Positions 1 to 12,095 of a stretch of DNA of 64,000 nucleotides are shown here, piece by piece. Below the pieces are notes generated by a model, which ran no database searches, had not been told where the DNA came from, and saw only the letters and a program-made list of their open reading frames with translations. Origin of the DNA: Mycobacterium basiliense (GTDB taxonomy: Bacteria > Actinomycetota > Actinomycetes > Mycobacteriales > Mycobacteriaceae); NCBI RefSeq assembly GCF_900292015.1, contig NZ_LR130759.1, positions 2,852,001-2,916,000 on the forward strand. Reading direction: 5' to 3'. Position 1 is the first letter of the stretch. Each line of letters opens with the position of its first letter. The position numbers and the translations under genes were made by a program.

Positions 1-686
1 TTCGATCGTGGGGTCATCAGCTCCTCGGCCGTCAGGGTGCCGAACTGCAACGACCGGCGCATCAGTGACGCGGTGGCGTCATCGAGGGAACCACGGCGCG
101 CCGAAGCACGCACCAGCGACACCAGCTCCTGTGGGGTACGGGCCGACCGCAGCTCCTCGGCCGGCTCGATGCCGAGTTGACGCATGATCCAGTTCGCGGC
201 CCCGTTGGTGGCTCGGATAGCTGGGGTGAGGAGCACCGAAAACAGCCACTGGGGCAGCACTACTGCGCGGGCGGTCTGCAGCGGGCGCGCCACGGCGAGG
301 TACTTCGGGACCAGTTCGCCAAACACCATCGACAGCGACGTCACGACAACCAACGCCAGAAAGACCGTAATCGCGTCCGACATCCGATCCGATATTCCGA
401 TCGCGGTCAGCGCCGGATGGGGCAACGCATCAACGAGCGGTTCGGTGAGGTAGCCGGTCACCAACGTCGTGATCGAGATCCCCAGCTGAGCTCCCGACAA
501 TTGAAACGACAGCCTGCGCTGCGCGCGTCGAATGAAACGGTCCCTGCTGTCGCCACTTCGGGCATTGGCTTCGACGGTGCTGCGATCGAGGGCGGTCAGC
601 GAGAATTCGGCTCCCACGAAAACCGCGGTGCCCAGGGTGAGCGCCAAGATGGCCAGCACGCTCGCGGCGGTGCCGGACACAATCAT
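1..686 (-). CDS. CNNM/DUF21 membrane transporter, N-terminal part (Rv1842c-like)
   Basis: Integral membrane protein of the CNNM/CorC (HlyC) family, implicated in divalent cation (Mg or Co) efflux. The frame opens with ATG at 686 and leaves the window at base 1, so only about 228 residues are visible. The first helix spans about residues 7-27 and ends in a VFVGAEF stretch. The DUF21 core follows with [10 protein letters not shown] and a helix at about 115-135 ending in FGELVPK, a motif typical of the family. The visible part ends at ELMTPRS, where the first CBS domain normally begins. The start has no competing upstream ATG. The missing C-terminal part should hold the CBS pair and the CorC/HlyC domain. 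Next gene on the same strand is guaB1. Confidence 0.85.
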   Translation of the reverse strand, partial: MIVSGTAASVLAILALTLGTAVFVGAEFSLTALDRSTVEANARSGDSRDRFIRRAQRRLSFQLSGAQLGISITTLVTGYLTEPLVDALPHPALTAIGISDRMSDAITVFLALVVVTSLSMVFGELVPKYLAVARPLQTARAVVLPQWLFSVLLTPAIRATNGAANWIMRQLGIEPAEELRSARTPQELVSLVRASARRGSLDDATASLMRRSLQFGTLTAEELMTPRS

Positions 687-882
687 GGGCGCCTCGGCTG
701 TCGTGAGGCCGGAGCGCCCGACGCGACTGCGGGGGACCGTCCGCCCCGGAAGTCAACGGCCCCGCCGGGTGCCTGCGGCACGTCATCCCTTTCGCTCGAT
801 CGCACAGCCCGGCGCTGCGGGATTGAAGTCAATATGGTAGCGAAACTGCCCCCCACGAATAGTCCTGCGCCTGTGGTGGTTC

Positions 883-3805
<2,923 letters not shown>

Positions 3806-3918
3806 GTCCTGCCTTTCCGTGGGACCTACCCTCCAGTTGGGAAGACTCCTGCCAAAGCTAGTCCGACACACTGTGGCACAGTGGCCTGGCGACGCGCCAA
3901 AGGTGTTGTGCTCCGGCG

Positions 3919-4869
3919 TCAGAGGCCGAACAGCCGCTGCAGCTCCGTCAGCCACGGCACGGCCAGGGCGATAGTGGGCACCACCAGCACCGCGGCCGCG
4001 GCCAGGTACGCGGACAGCGATACCGCCATGCTGTTTCCACGGCCCGACAGGCGCCGCACCCGTAGCACCGTGCTGGGGCCCCCAGCGGCCAGCGCACCCA
4101 CCGGCGCCCGACCCGATGCGCAGGCGACCAGAGCCCGGGCCAACGGCGCGCGCCCGGCCGCGCGCACGGCCGCGTCGTCGGCCAGCAGTTCGACGAGCAA
4201 TTGCACCCCGCGCAGGGCGTTGGCGCTGCGGACCAACCGCGGAAACGCCGCGTGCACGGCGGTGAACGCCTCCAATACCAGGTCGTGGCGGGCGCGTAGG
4301 TGAGCACGCTCGTGGGTGAGGATCGCCGCCACTTCGTTGTCGGTCAGCGTGTTCAGTGTTCCCTCGCTAACCACGACGCGACTGCGCACTCCTGGCAGGC
4401 AGTAAGCAAGTGGTTGCGCGACCTCCAGGACACGTAGATCGCGAGCCATGGTGCCGGGCTGGCCGTGCGCCACGTCGTGTCCGATTCCGACCAGGTCTAC
4501 CACCATGCGGTGGTGGGCTCGCCGGCGACGCGTGGCGATGGCCACCCGCACCACCGCGACCATCAGCCGCACCCCGACCAGCACCGTGAGCATCAGGACA
4601 GCGAGGTATGCCGCCCACAGCGCCCAGCCCAGCCGGCTTTCCGCGTCCACGATGCCCGCTGTCGGCCGGCCATCGGTCCCCGGCATGACCAACCGGCTGG
4701 CGATCGCAATACCGGCGCTGAAGGCCGACAGGACGGCGGCTAGCGCGATCGCCTGCCAGAGCACCATCGCGGCGCGCGGGGCGCGCATCGGCCACTTCGC
4801 TCGTGCCAGTAAGGCCGGCGTCGGACCGGCCAACAGCACCGCGAGGATGGTGAAGGCCAGCGCGGACAC
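3919..4869 (-). CDS. blaR: BlaR/M56-family membrane metalloprotease (Rv1845c-like)
   Basis: Predicted zinc metalloprotease of the M56 (BlaR1) family, 316 residues. Membrane segments lie at about residues 3-22, 35-57 and 82-107, then a cytosolic loop with HERAH (HExxH) near residue 187, and a last helix at about 285-305. The extracellular penicillin-binding sensor domain of staphylococcal BlaR1 is absent, so this is the short actinobacterial form. By family analogy it would cleave the neighbouring BlaI repressor. Its start lies 14 bp downstream of the blaI stop, giving a blaI-blaR transcript. In M. tuberculosis this pair affects beta-lactamase and respiratory genes. No beta-lactamase gene is present in the window. 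Confidence 0.88.
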   Translation of the reverse strand: MSALAFTILAVLLAGPTPALLARAKWPMRAPRAAMVLWQAIALAAVLSAFSAGIAIASRLVMPGTDGRPTAGIVDAESRLGWALWAAYLAVLMLTVLVGVRLMVAVVRVAIATRRRRAHHRMVVDLVGIGHDVAHGQPGTMARDLRVLEVAQPLAYCLPGVRSRVVVSEGTLNTLTDNEVAAILTHERAHLRARHDLVLEAFTAVHAAFPRLVRSANALRGVQLLVELLADDAAVRAAGRAPLARALVACASGRAPVGALAAGGPSTVLRVRRLSGRGNSMAVSLSAYLAAAAVLVVPTIALAVPWLTELQRLFGL

Positions 4870-4883
4870 GCTGCCAGTCTCCC

Positions 4884-5300
4884 TCAGTCGTCCGCCGCAG
4901 CGCCAGTAGATGGCGGAATGCGGTGGCTCGCTTCCAATTCGGCGAGGGCCCGCCGAAGTGCGTCCGCCTCGTCGGCACCGACACGCTCCACGAAGTGCAC
5001 CAAGGCGGCCTGTCGGTCACCGGAATCCTCGGCCTGGGCCAGCGCATCGACCATCAATCCGGCGACCAGTTCGTCGCGACCATGCACAGGTGCGTAGCGG
5101 TGGGCCCGATCGTCACGGATCTGAGAGACCAGATTTTTCTTGGCCAACCGTTGCAGCACGGTCATCACGGTCGTGTACGCCAGATCGCGTCGCACCGACA
5201 ACGCTTCGTGGACCTGGCGAACGGTCTGAGGTTCCGTCATGGACCACAGGTGATCCATCACGGCGCGTTCCAGATCCCCCAGCCGCGTCAGCTTGGCCAT
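4884..5300 (-). CDS. blaI: BlaI-family winged-helix repressor
   Basis: Transcriptional repressor of the BlaI/MecI/CopY family, 138 residues. The winged helix covers about residues 1-75, with the recognition region VRDLAYTTVMTVLQRLAKK typical of the family. The remainder is a helical dimerisation region containing the segment that BlaR-type proteases cleave. The start is ATG 5300, matching the conserved MAKLTRLGDLE N-terminus. It is first in a blaI-blaR operon and should regulate itself. A candidate operator upstream is listed separately. Confidence 0.9.
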   Translation of the reverse strand: MAKLTRLGDLERAVMDHLWSMTEPQTVRQVHEALSVRRDLAYTTVMTVLQRLAKKNLVSQIRDDRAHRYAPVHGRDELVAGLMVDALAQAEDSGDRQAALVHFVERVGADEADALRRALAELEASHRIPPSTGAAADD

Positions 5301-5353
5301 AATTTGTTCAGCTCCATCGGCTCTGTATCTTTGCCAACCACACTACTCCGGCT

Positions 5354-5370
5354 TACTACCGACCGTCGTA
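5354..5370. promoter_or_regulatory. candidate BlaI operator (imperfect palindrome)
   Basis: The 17-bp imperfect inverted repeat TACTACCGACCGTCGTA lies 54 bp upstream of the blaI start. It pairs TACTAC with GTCGTA (5 of 6) around a 5-bp centre. BlaI/MecI-type repressors usually bind TAC...GTA dyads, so autoregulation is a reasonable inference. The match is short and was found by eye. Confidence 0.3.
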
Positions 5371-5488
5371 CCAAATGTGACGTTTGCCACGCACGCGCAC
5401 ACCACACCTCGAGTCGGGCGGCAGTCGCCACCGCTCATGCCCGGAATCGGCAAGGCCGACGGGTAAACAACACGGTGCTCTTCGATGC

Positions 5489-5518
5489 TTGCGATCTTAG
5501 GGCAGCCTTGCCTATGCT
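5489..5518 (+). promoter_or_regulatory. IdeR-regulated promoter of the MrsI-like sRNA
   Basis: A -35 like TTGCGA (5489-5494) and a -10 like TATGCT (5513-5518) are separated by 18 bp. A 19-bp iron box, TTAGGGCAGCCTTGCCTAT (5497-5515), fills the spacer and runs into the -10. It matches the IdeR consensus TTAGGTTAGGCTAACCTAA at 13 of 19 positions. Box over spacer and -10 is the arrangement expected for iron-dependent repression. Predicted transcription start is about 5525. Confidence 0.7.
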
Positions 5519-5524
5519 TGAGCC

Positions 5525-5629
5525 GGTCGAGCAACAAATGACCGTGCCGGAGTCCTGAGGGCTGCAGTGACCCCCGGTCTACTCGATCGGCGAGCCCCGT
5601 GCCTGGTTGCACGGGGCTCGCCCGTTTTT
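5525..5629 (+). ncRNA. mrsI: MrsI-like iron-responsive small RNA (ncRv11846 homologue)
   Basis: A roughly 105-nt non-coding transcript is inferred between blaI and the Rv1847-like gene. It has an IdeR-box promoter on one side and a perfect 13-bp stem plus U-tract terminator on the other. M. tuberculosis MrsI (ncRv11846) occupies the same intergenic site, is induced by iron starvation and represses non-essential iron users, bfrA among them. The 5' half here (about 5525-5560) is weakly structured and includes CGTGCCGG at 5543-5550, a possible seed (see findings). The exact 5' end is an estimate from the -10. Confidence 0.7.
5590..5629 (+). terminator. intrinsic terminator of the MrsI-like sRNA
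   Basis: The arms GCGAGCCCCGTGC (5590-5602) and GCACGGGGCTCGC (5609-5621) are perfectly complementary over 13 bp with a 6-nt loop. CCG and five T residues (5625-5629) follow. Canonical L-shaped terminators are uncommon in mycobacteria, which supports a discrete short RNA ending here. Confidence 0.85.
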
Positions 5630-5721
5630 GTTGCCGATCCGGTTTCCGTCGCCGGCGGCCGCCCAGATCCGCCGCCGGCCGCCATGTGTCGACACAACCC
5701 TCATGGTGTAGACACAACAAC

Positions 5722-6159
5722 GTGCCATCGCCCCAGGACCCGGGCACCGGGTTCAACCCGCCGATATTCACCTCGCCGTTCGACACCGAATTGGGTCTAC
5801 AGTTCACCGAACTCAGTCCAGATCGCGCTCGAGCGCAACTCGAGGTCAAACCCAAGCTGCTGCAGCCCATGGGCCTCGTCCATGGCGGTGTGTACTGCTC
5901 GATGGTGGAGAGCATGGCCAGCATGGCCGCGTTCACATGGCTCAACGCCCATGGCGGCGGGGCGGTGGTCGGCGTCAACAACAACACCGACTTCCTGCGC
6001 GCCATCGGGTCGGGGATGGTGTACGGCACCGCCGAACCACTGCACCGCGGTCATCGGCAACAACTGTGGTTGGTTGTGATCACAGACGAGGCCGGTCGCC
6101 CGGTGGCGCGGGGTCAGGTGCGGCTGCAGAATTTGGAGCCTCCGCCCGCCGGCGGGTGA
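5722..6159 (+). CDS. PaaI-type hotdog thioesterase (Rv1847-like)
   Basis: Probable acyl-CoA thioesterase with a single hotdog fold, 145 residues from the GTG at 5722. The core motif [19 protein letters not shown] contains the family helix starting with HGG, and [15 protein letters not shown] matches the second conserved strand region. The first conserved part is [12 protein letters not shown], so the GTG leaves a short proline-rich leader of the size seen in homologues. The open frame continues upstream into the sRNA terminator, which rules out a much longer protein. The substrate is unknown. It precedes ureA by 47 bp on the same strand and may be cotranscribed, although no link to urease is known. 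Confidence 0.85.
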   Translation: MPSPQDPGTGFNPPIFTSPFDTELGLQFTELSPDRARAQLEVKPKLLQPMGLVHGGVYCSMVESMASMAAFTWLNAHGGGAVVGVNNNTDFLRAIGSGMVYGTAEPLHRGHRQQLWLVVITDEAGRPVARGQVRLQNLEPPPAGG

Positions 6160-6206
6160 GGCCGCCAAGATGTCAACATCGCTGTGCCGTGGCAGGATCG
6201 ACCCTC

Positions 6207-6509
6207 ATGCGTCTATCGCCGCACGAGCAGGAACGCCTGCTCGTGTCTTACGCCGCTGAGCTGGCCCGCCGCCGGCGGGCCCGCGGCTTACGGCTGAACT
6301 ACCCGGAAGCGGTTGCGCTGATCTCCGACCACGTCCTGGAGGGCGCACGCGATGGCCGTACCGTGGCAGAGCTAATGGCCAGCGGGTGCGAGGTGCTGGC
6401 TCGCGATGACGTCATGGAGGGGGTCCCGGAGATGCTCGACGATGTGCAAGTGGAAGCGACGTTCCCGGACGGAACCAAGTTGGTCACGGTCCATCTCCCG
6501 ATCCAATGA
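6207..6509 (+). CDS. ureA: Urease gamma subunit
   Basis: UreA of the nickel enzyme urease (urea to ammonia and carbamate), 100 residues as is standard. The start [12 protein letters not shown] and the motif [21 protein letters not shown] are typical. It begins the translationally coupled run ureA-ureB-ureC-ureF, with stop/start overlaps ATGA, TGATG and TAATG. The gamma, beta and alpha chains are separate, as usual in actinobacteria (not fused as in Helicobacter). Confidence 0.96.
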   Translation: MRLSPHEQERLLVSYAAELARRRRARGLRLNYPEAVALISDHVLEGARDGRTVAELMASGCEVLARDDVMEGVPEMLDDVQVEATFPDGTKLVTVHLPIQ

Positions 6510-6817
6510 TCCCCGGCGAGATCCTCTACGGCAGTGGGGATATCGACATCAACGCGGGTGCACAGCGTCTCGAAGTCCAGGTCGTCAACACCGGCGACCG
6601 TCCGGTGCAGGTGGGCAGTCACGTGCACTTTTCCCAGGCTAATCCGGCGCTGTCGTTCGATCGTACTGCCGCGCACGGCTATCGCCTGGACATTGCGGCG
6701 GCCACCGCGGTCCGCTTCGAACCGGGTGTGCCGCAGCTGGTCTCGTTGGTTCCGCTGAGCGGACGTCGCGAGGTACACGGGTTGACCTTGGATCCGCCCG
6801 GAGAGCTGGATATTTGA
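6506..6817 (+). CDS. ureB: Urease beta subunit
   Basis: UreB, 103 residues, structural subunit of the (alpha-beta-gamma)3 urease trimer. The start [18 protein letters not shown] and the [16 protein letters not shown] segment are diagnostic. The ATG overlaps the ureA stop by 4 bp. The last codons overlap the ureC start. Confidence 0.96.
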   Translation: MIPGEILYGSGDIDINAGAQRLEVQVVNTGDRPVQVGSHVHFSQANPALSFDRTAAHGYRLDIAAATAVRFEPGVPQLVSLVPLSGRREVHGLTLDPPGELDI

Positions 6818-8538
6818 TGACGGCGCTGTCGAGGGAGCGCTATGCGCAGTTATATGGCCCCACCACCGGCGACCGTATCCGGTTAGCGGACACCAATCTG
6901 TTGGTGGAAGTTACCGAAGATCGCTGTGGGGGACCGGGACTGGCCGGTGATGAGGCGGTATTCGGTGGCGGCAAGGTATTGCGTGAGTCGATGGGTCAGG
7001 GCCGAGCCACCCGAGCCGAGGGTGCGCCCGACACGGTGATCACCGGGGCGGTCATCATCGACTATTGGGGAATCGTCAAAGCCGATATCGGAATCCGGGA
7101 TGGTCGCATCGTCGCCATCGGTAAGGCCGGCAACCCCGACGTCATGGCCGGTATCCACCCCGACCTGGTGGTCGGGCCTGCTACCGAGATCATCGGGGGC
7201 AATGGACGAATCGTCACCGCGGGCGCCATCGATTGCCACGTACACCTGATCTGCCCGCAACTCATGCCCGAGGCCCTGGGGGCGGGCACCACCACGATTA
7301 TCGGCGGCGGCACCGGACCTGCCGAGGGAACCAAAGCCACCACCGTCACCCCCGGCGGATGGCACTTGGCCCGAATGCTGGAATCGCTGGACAGCTGGCC
7401 GGTCAACTTCGCCCTCCTGGGCAAGGGCAACACCGTGAACCCCGAGGCGCTGTGGGAACAATTACGCTGCGGCGCAGCGGGCTTCAAGTTGCACGAAGAT
7501 TGGGGTTCCACGCCCGCAGCAATCCATGCCTGCGTGACAGTCGCCGAGGCCGCCGGCATTCAGGTAGCGCTGCACACCGACACGCTCAACGAGATGGGTT
7601 TTGTCGAAAACACCCTTGGCGCAATCGCCGGACGCTCCATCCACACCTACCACACCGAGGGTGCGGGCGGCGGCCACGCACCGGACATCATCACGGTCGC
7701 GGCACACCCGAATGTGCTGCCCAGTTCCACCAATCCGACCCGCCCACACACCATCAACACTCTCGATGAGCACCTCGACATGCTGATGGTGTGCCACCAT
7801 CTCAACCCGCGGATCCCGGAAGACTTGGCTTTTGCCGAGAGTCGGATCCGCCCATCCACCATGGCGGCCGAAGACCTGCTGCACGACATGGGCGCGATCT
7901 CGATGATCGGCAGCGACTCGCAGGCCATGGGCCGAGTCGGCGAAGTCGTGATGCGCACGTGGCAGACCGCGCATGTGATGAAGGCCCGCCGCGGGCCGCT
8001 GCCCGGCGACGGTTCTGCTGACAACAACCGAGTGCGGCGCTACGTTGCCAAGTACACCATCTGTCCGGCGGTTGCACATGGGCTCGACCAGGAAGTCGGA
8101 TCGGTGGAGGTGGGCAAGCTGGCGGACTTGGTCATCTGGGAGCCAGCGTTTTTCGGAGTACGGCCACACGCCGTGCTCAAGGGCGGTGCGATCGCCTTTG
8201 CGGCGATGGGTGATGCGAACGCATCGATACCGACACCCCAACCCGTCTTTGCCCGACCGATGTTCGGCGCCGCGCCGTCCACGGCCGCGGCCACCTCGGT
8301 ACACTTCGTCGCACCACAATCGATCGATGCGGGCCTCGCCGATCGGCTAGCGGTCAACCGGACACTGGTTCCGGTGGCTAATGTCCGGGCGATCGGCAAG
8401 GCCGACTTGCCGCTCAATGACGCGCTGCCGATCATCCAGGTCGAGCCTGATACCTTCACCGTACGTATCGACGGTGAGGTATGGCACGAGCAGCCGGCCG
8501 CCGAACTTCCAATGGCACAACGTTATTTCCTGTTCTAA
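6817..8538 (+). CDS. ureC: Urease alpha subunit (catalytic)
   Basis: Catalytic urease subunit of the amidohydrolase superfamily, 573 residues from ATG 6817. A TTG one codon earlier is also in frame but less likely. All nickel-site features are present: DCHVHLI (two His, about 138-140), GFKLHEDWG with the Lys that becomes carbamylated (about 220), [20 protein letters not shown], the flap [20 protein letters not shown] with the catalytic His, and [10 protein letters not shown] with the Asp ligand. The protein should therefore be active once UreFGD load nickel. The start overlaps the ureB stop by one base and the stop overlaps the ureF start by one base. Confidence 0.97.
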   Translation: MTALSRERYAQLYGPTTGDRIRLADTNLLVEVTEDRCGGPGLAGDEAVFGGGKVLRESMGQGRATRAEGAPDTVITGAVIIDYWGIVKADIGIRDGRIVAIGKAGNPDVMAGIHPDLVVGPATEIIGGNGRIVTAGAIDCHVHLICPQLMPEALGAGTTTIIGGGTGPAEGTKATTVTPGGWHLARMLESLDSWPVNFALLGKGNTVNPEALWEQLRCGAAGFKLHEDWGSTPAAIHACVTVAEAAGIQVALHTDTLNEMGFVENTLGAIAGRSIHTYHTEGAGGGHAPDIITVAAHPNVLPSSTNPTRPHTINTLDEHLDMLMVCHHLNPRIPEDLAFAESRIRPSTMAAEDLLHDMGAISMIGSDSQAMGRVGEVVMRTWQTAHVMKARRGPLPGDGSADNNRVRRYVAKYTICPAVAHGLDQEVGSVEVGKLADLVIWEPAFFGVRPHAVLKGGAIAFAAMGDANASIPTPQPVFARPMFGAAPSTAAATSVHFVAPQSIDAGLADRLAVNRTLVPVANVRAIGKADLPLNDALPIIQVEPDTFTVRIDGEVWHEQPAAELPMAQRYFLF

Positions 8539-9173
8539 TGACCCAGCTCGCCATGCTTCTCACGCTGGCCGATTCGCGGCTGCCCACTGGCGCGCACGTG
8601 CACTCCGGCGGCGTCGAAGAGGCGGTCACCGGCGGTATGGTGGCCAATCTGGGCACCCTGGAAGCGTTTCTGCGCCGACGAATCCGCAGCCAGGGCTTGG
8701 TGATGGGGTCGATCGCGGCGGCGGTGCACCGGAATGACCTGTCTATCGAAGACGCCGATCTTGAAACCGATGCACGCACACCGGCCCCCGCGGCCCGAGA
8801 CACCTCGCGCGCCCAGGGACGCGGGCTGGCTCGGCTTGCCCGCGCGGTGTGGCCCGACGCGGGTTGGGACATTCTTGGCCCGCGACCGCATCTGGCGGTG
8901 GTCGCTGGCCGCATCGGCGCGATCACTGCGCTCAAGCCTGAGCACAGTGCACTACACATCGTCTACACGACAATGACCAGCTCAGCTACCGCCGCCCAGC
9001 GACTGTTGGCGCTAGATCCCGCCGACGTCGCGGTCCTGACCTTCCGGCTATCCGAGCTGTGCGAATCGACCGCTGTCCAGGCCAATGCTGGCCTGGCCGA
9101 CCTATCCGACCCTTTGCTCGACACGCTCGCGCAGCGCCACGCCGCACGCGAACGGCCATTGTTCGCCTCCTGA
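8538..9173 (+). CDS. ureF: Urease accessory protein UreF
   Basis: All-helical UreF, 211 residues, part of the UreD-UreF-UreG complex that delivers nickel to apo-urease and gates the UreG GTPase. The conserved [22 protein letters not shown]-terminus (about residues 9-28) is intact. The ATG is embedded in the ureC stop (TAATG), giving translational coupling. The frame is open further upstream inside ureC, but that part is a shadow. Confidence 0.93.
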   Translation: MTQLAMLLTLADSRLPTGAHVHSGGVEEAVTGGMVANLGTLEAFLRRRIRSQGLVMGSIAAAVHRNDLSIEDADLETDARTPAPAARDTSRAQGRGLARLARAVWPDAGWDILGPRPHLAVVAGRIGAITALKPEHSALHIVYTTMTSSATAAQRLLALDPADVAVLTFRLSELCESTAVQANAGLADLSDPLLDTLAQRHAARERPLFAS

Positions 9174-9183
9174 AAGGTATCTC

Positions 9184-9879
9184 GTGTCAACACTAAACCG
9201 GTCCGAAAGCCACTCCCACTCGCACAGTCACCCGCACACCCACGCCGATCGTCCGCGCCGGGTCCGACGGCCAGGCGAGCCGCTGCGAATCGGGGTTGGC
9301 GGCCCAGTGGGCTCCGGGAAAACAGCATTGGTCGCGGCGGTTTGCCGGCAACTGCGAAGCGAGCTTTCCTTGGCGGTGCTGACAAACGACATCTACACCA
9401 CCGAGGACGCAGATTTCTTACGTAAGCATGCCGTGCTGCCAGACGATCGGATCACCGCCGTGCAGACCGGCGGCTGCCCGCACACAGCGATCCGCGACGA
9501 TATCACCGCGAACCTGGACGCGATCGACGATTTGATCGCCGCGCACGCATCGCTGGATTTAATTTTGGTCGAGTCCGGTGGCGACAACCTCACCGCAACG
9601 TTCTCGTCTGGCCTGGTAGACGTGCAGATCTTCGTGATCGACGTGGCCGGCGGCGACAAGGTGCCGCGCAAGGGCGGGCCCGGCGTGACCTTCTCCGATT
9701 TGCTGGTGGTCAACAAGACCGACCTGGCCCCGTTGGTCGGCGCCGACCTGCAGGTGATGGCCCGCGACGCCGAGGCAGTGCGCGACGGACGACCCACCGT
9801 GTTGCAATCGCTCACCGAGGACCCGGCCGCCACCAAGGTACTCGACTGGGTCCGCACACAACTGGCCGCCCACAGCTAG
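9184..9879 (+). CDS. ureG: Urease accessory GTPase UreG
   Basis: SIMIBI-class GTPase that drives nickel insertion into urease, 231 residues. The P-loop [11 protein letters not shown] (about residues 40-50), the CPH nickel motif in [12 protein letters not shown], and the guanine motif NKTD are present. The N-terminal tail holds an alternating His run ([11 protein letters not shown], about residues 9-19). No ureE gene is found in the operon, so this tail may take over nickel binding. The start is GTG 9184, with a GAAAGG ribosome site 9 bp upstream that overlaps the ureF stop. Confidence 0.95.
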   Translation: MSTLNRSESHSHSHSHPHTHADRPRRVRRPGEPLRIGVGGPVGSGKTALVAAVCRQLRSELSLAVLTNDIYTTEDADFLRKHAVLPDDRITAVQTGGCPHTAIRDDITANLDAIDDLIAAHASLDLILVESGGDNLTATFSSGLVDVQIFVIDVAGGDKVPRKGGPGVTFSDLLVVNKTDLAPLVGADLQVMARDAEAVRDGRPTVLQSLTEDPAATKVLDWVRTQLAAHS

Positions 9880-9888
9880 TCCGTTGCA

Positions 9889-10566
9889 GTGCACTCCGAG
9901 ATCCTGCTGGTGTCATCGCGGAGACGGCTGCCCCGCATTGAGTGTCGGGGCGGTGTCGCCGCCCGTTGCACCGCGCCCGACACGGTCTATCTAGTGTCGG
10001 CGGCGGCAAACCCGCTGGGCGGGGACACTTTGGATATCCGAATGATTGTTGAGGAGGGCTCACGGTTGCGGCTGCGCAGCGCGGCCGCAGCCGTAGCTCT
10101 GCCCGGCGCCGACACAGTGATGTCGCACGCCAACTGGGAAATCGACGTTACGGGCACCCTCGATGTGGACCTCGAGCCCACGGTCGTCGCCGCCGCTGCC
10201 CGGCACGTGTCAGCCGTTGTCCTGCGGCTGCACGACAACGCTGAGGTCCGTTTCCGTGAACGCGTCCAGATCGGCAGATGCGGTGAGCGCGAGGGATTCT
10301 GGTCAGGATCGCTGTGTGCGGACCGGCACGGCCGCCCGCTATTGCGACACCGAGTCGAACTTGGCGCCGGATCCTTGGCCGACGACGTGATCTCGGCGCC
10401 GCGCGCCACCGTCAACGAGCTGCGTTATCCCGCAACTCCATTCAACGCCGAGCTGGAATGTGGCACAACGGTGCTGACGTTGGCCGGCGGCGGAACGCTG
10501 AGCACCTGGCAATCCGATCTGTTGACCGGTTCGTCCCTGGCGCCGTGGCAACCGAACTTGCTCTAG
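9889..10566 (+). CDS. ureD: Urease accessory protein UreD (UreH)
   Basis: Beta-helical UreD scaffold of the nickel-insertion complex, 225 residues from GTG 9889. The segments GGDTLDIRMIVEEGSRLRLRSAAA and FWSGSLCADRHGRPLLRHRVELG correspond to conserved UreD strands. It is somewhat shorter than enterobacterial UreD, as is normal in mycobacteria. It is the last gene of the operon. Its TAG stop shares bases with the ndh stop on the opposite strand. Confidence 0.9.
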   Translation: MHSEILLVSSRRRLPRIECRGGVAARCTAPDTVYLVSAAANPLGGDTLDIRMIVEEGSRLRLRSAAAAVALPGADTVMSHANWEIDVTGTLDVDLEPTVVAAAARHVSAVVLRLHDNAEVRFRERVQIGRCGEREGFWSGSLCADRHGRPLLRHRVELGAGSLADDVISAPRATVNELRYPATPFNAELECGTTVLTLAGGGTLSTWQSDLLTGSSLAPWQPNLL

Positions 10567-11948
10567 CTGGCTTTCACCGCCGCTGAACCGTGCGCCTCGG
10601 CGGCCAGCTCGGCTAGCTGTTCGATACGTGTTCTGGCGAAGGCCTGCTGCTCGGTGATGGTCAGTTGACCACGCCGGGTGCTTAGGAAGGTCACCGTCCA
10701 TGACAGCAGCGTGGTGATCTTGGTCTTGAACCCGATCAGGTAGACCAGGTGCAGCACCAGCCAGATCAGCCACGCGATAAAGCCACTGAACTCCAGCGGA
10801 CCGATCTTCGCTACCGCAGAGAACCGCGAGACCGTCGCCATGGAGCCCTTGTCGAAGTATTCGAACGGCTCACGTTCTGCGGGGTTGGCGCCGTCGAGTT
10901 CGGCCTTGATCGTGCTGGCGACGTACTTTGCGCCCTGAATGGCCCCCTGCGCCACACCCGGCACACCCTCAACCGCGGCCATGTCACCGACGACGAACAC
11001 GTTGGGATGCCCGGGGACCGACAAGTCGGGCAGCACCTGAACCCGGCCGGCCCGGTCGAGCTCAACGGCGGACTGCTCGGCGAGGTCCCGGCCAAGCCGG
11101 CTGGCCTGCACACCGGCGGACCACACCTTGCAGGCCGACTCGATGCGCCGAATGGTCCCGTCGGAGTCCTTGACAGTGATGCCGTTGCGGTCCACGTCGG
11201 TGACCATCGCACCCAACTGGATCTCCACCCCGAGCTTTTCCAACCGTGCCGCCGCCCGCTCGCCCAGCTTTTCGCCGAAGGGCGGAAGCACCGCAGGGGC
11301 TGCATCGAGCAAGATCACCCGCGCCCTGGTCGAGTCGATATGCCGGAAAGCACCTTTCAACGTATGTTCGGCGAGTTCCGCGATCTGTCCGGCCATTTCA
11401 ACGCCGGTGGGACCCGCCCCAACGACGGTGAATGTCAGCAGTTTGGCCCGTCGTTCAGGATCGCTCGATCGCTCTGCCTGCTCGAATGCGCTGAGAATCC
11501 GCCCACGCAACTCCAGCGCATCGTCGATCGACTTCATGCCCGGGGCGAACTCCGCGAAATGGTCGTTGCCGAAGTAGGACTGGCCGGCCCCGGCGGCAAC
11601 GATAAGGCTGTCGTAGGCGGTTTCGTAGGTATGCCCCAGCAACTCCGAAACGACGCGCCGGTTGGCCAGGTCGATGTGGGTGACATTGCCCAGCAACACC
11701 TGCACGTTGCGCTGTTTGCGCAGCACCACGCGGGTTGGCGGTGCGATTTCGCCTTCCGAGATGATCCCGGTGGCCACTTGGTAGAGCAACGGCTGGAACA
11801 GGTGATGGGTGGTTCGAGCGATCAGCTTGATGTCGACGTCGGCCCGTTTGAGCTTCTTTGCCGCATTGAGTCCGCCGAACCCGGAACCGATGATGACAAC
11901 TCGATGCCTTCGACGCGCCTCACCTGTGGTTTCCTGCTGGGGACTCAT
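10563..11948 (-). CDS. ndh: Type II NADH dehydrogenase (NDH-2)
   Basis: Single-subunit, non-proton-pumping NADH:menaquinone oxidoreductase, 461 residues, peripheral on the inner membrane. The FAD dinucleotide motif GSGFGGLNAAKKL lies near residue 22, the NADH motif VVGAGPTGVEMAGQ in the middle and VFVVGDMAAVEG near the C-terminal FAD contact. The C-terminal part (about residues 385-420) has the amphipathic membrane anchor ending LVHLHLVYLIGFK-like. The start is ATG 11948 with GGAG upstream. It is near-identical in layout to M. tuberculosis Ndh, a target of phenothiazines and a locus where mutations raise isoniazid tolerance. Confidence 0.96.
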   Translation of the reverse strand: MSPQQETTGEARRRHRVVIIGSGFGGLNAAKKLKRADVDIKLIARTTHHLFQPLLYQVATGIISEGEIAPPTRVVLRKQRNVQVLLGNVTHIDLANRRVVSELLGHTYETAYDSLIVAAGAGQSYFGNDHFAEFAPGMKSIDDALELRGRILSAFEQAERSSDPERRAKLLTFTVVGAGPTGVEMAGQIAELAEHTLKGAFRHIDSTRARVILLDAAPAVLPPFGEKLGERAAARLEKLGVEIQLGAMVTDVDRNGITVKDSDGTIRRIESACKVWSAGVQASRLGRDLAEQSAVELDRAGRVQVLPDLSVPGHPNVFVVGDMAAVEGVPGVAQGAIQGAKYVASTIKAELDGANPAEREPFEYFDKGSMATVSRFSAVAKIGPLEFSGFIAWLIWLVLHLVYLIGFKTKITTLLSWTVTFLSTRRGQLTITEQQAFARTRIEQLAELAAEAHGSAAVKAS

Positions 11949-12095
11949 GTTTCGTTGCTCCTGAGGGGGCTCATCGACGGGCGACTATAGTTAGCTACTG
12001 GCGCTCTTCAGGGTAGTCAAGCCGCCGCCCAGATACCCAGGCGCGAGCGTGTGTAATCAGCCACACCCACAACGAGCGGGCCACCCACGCCGGAT

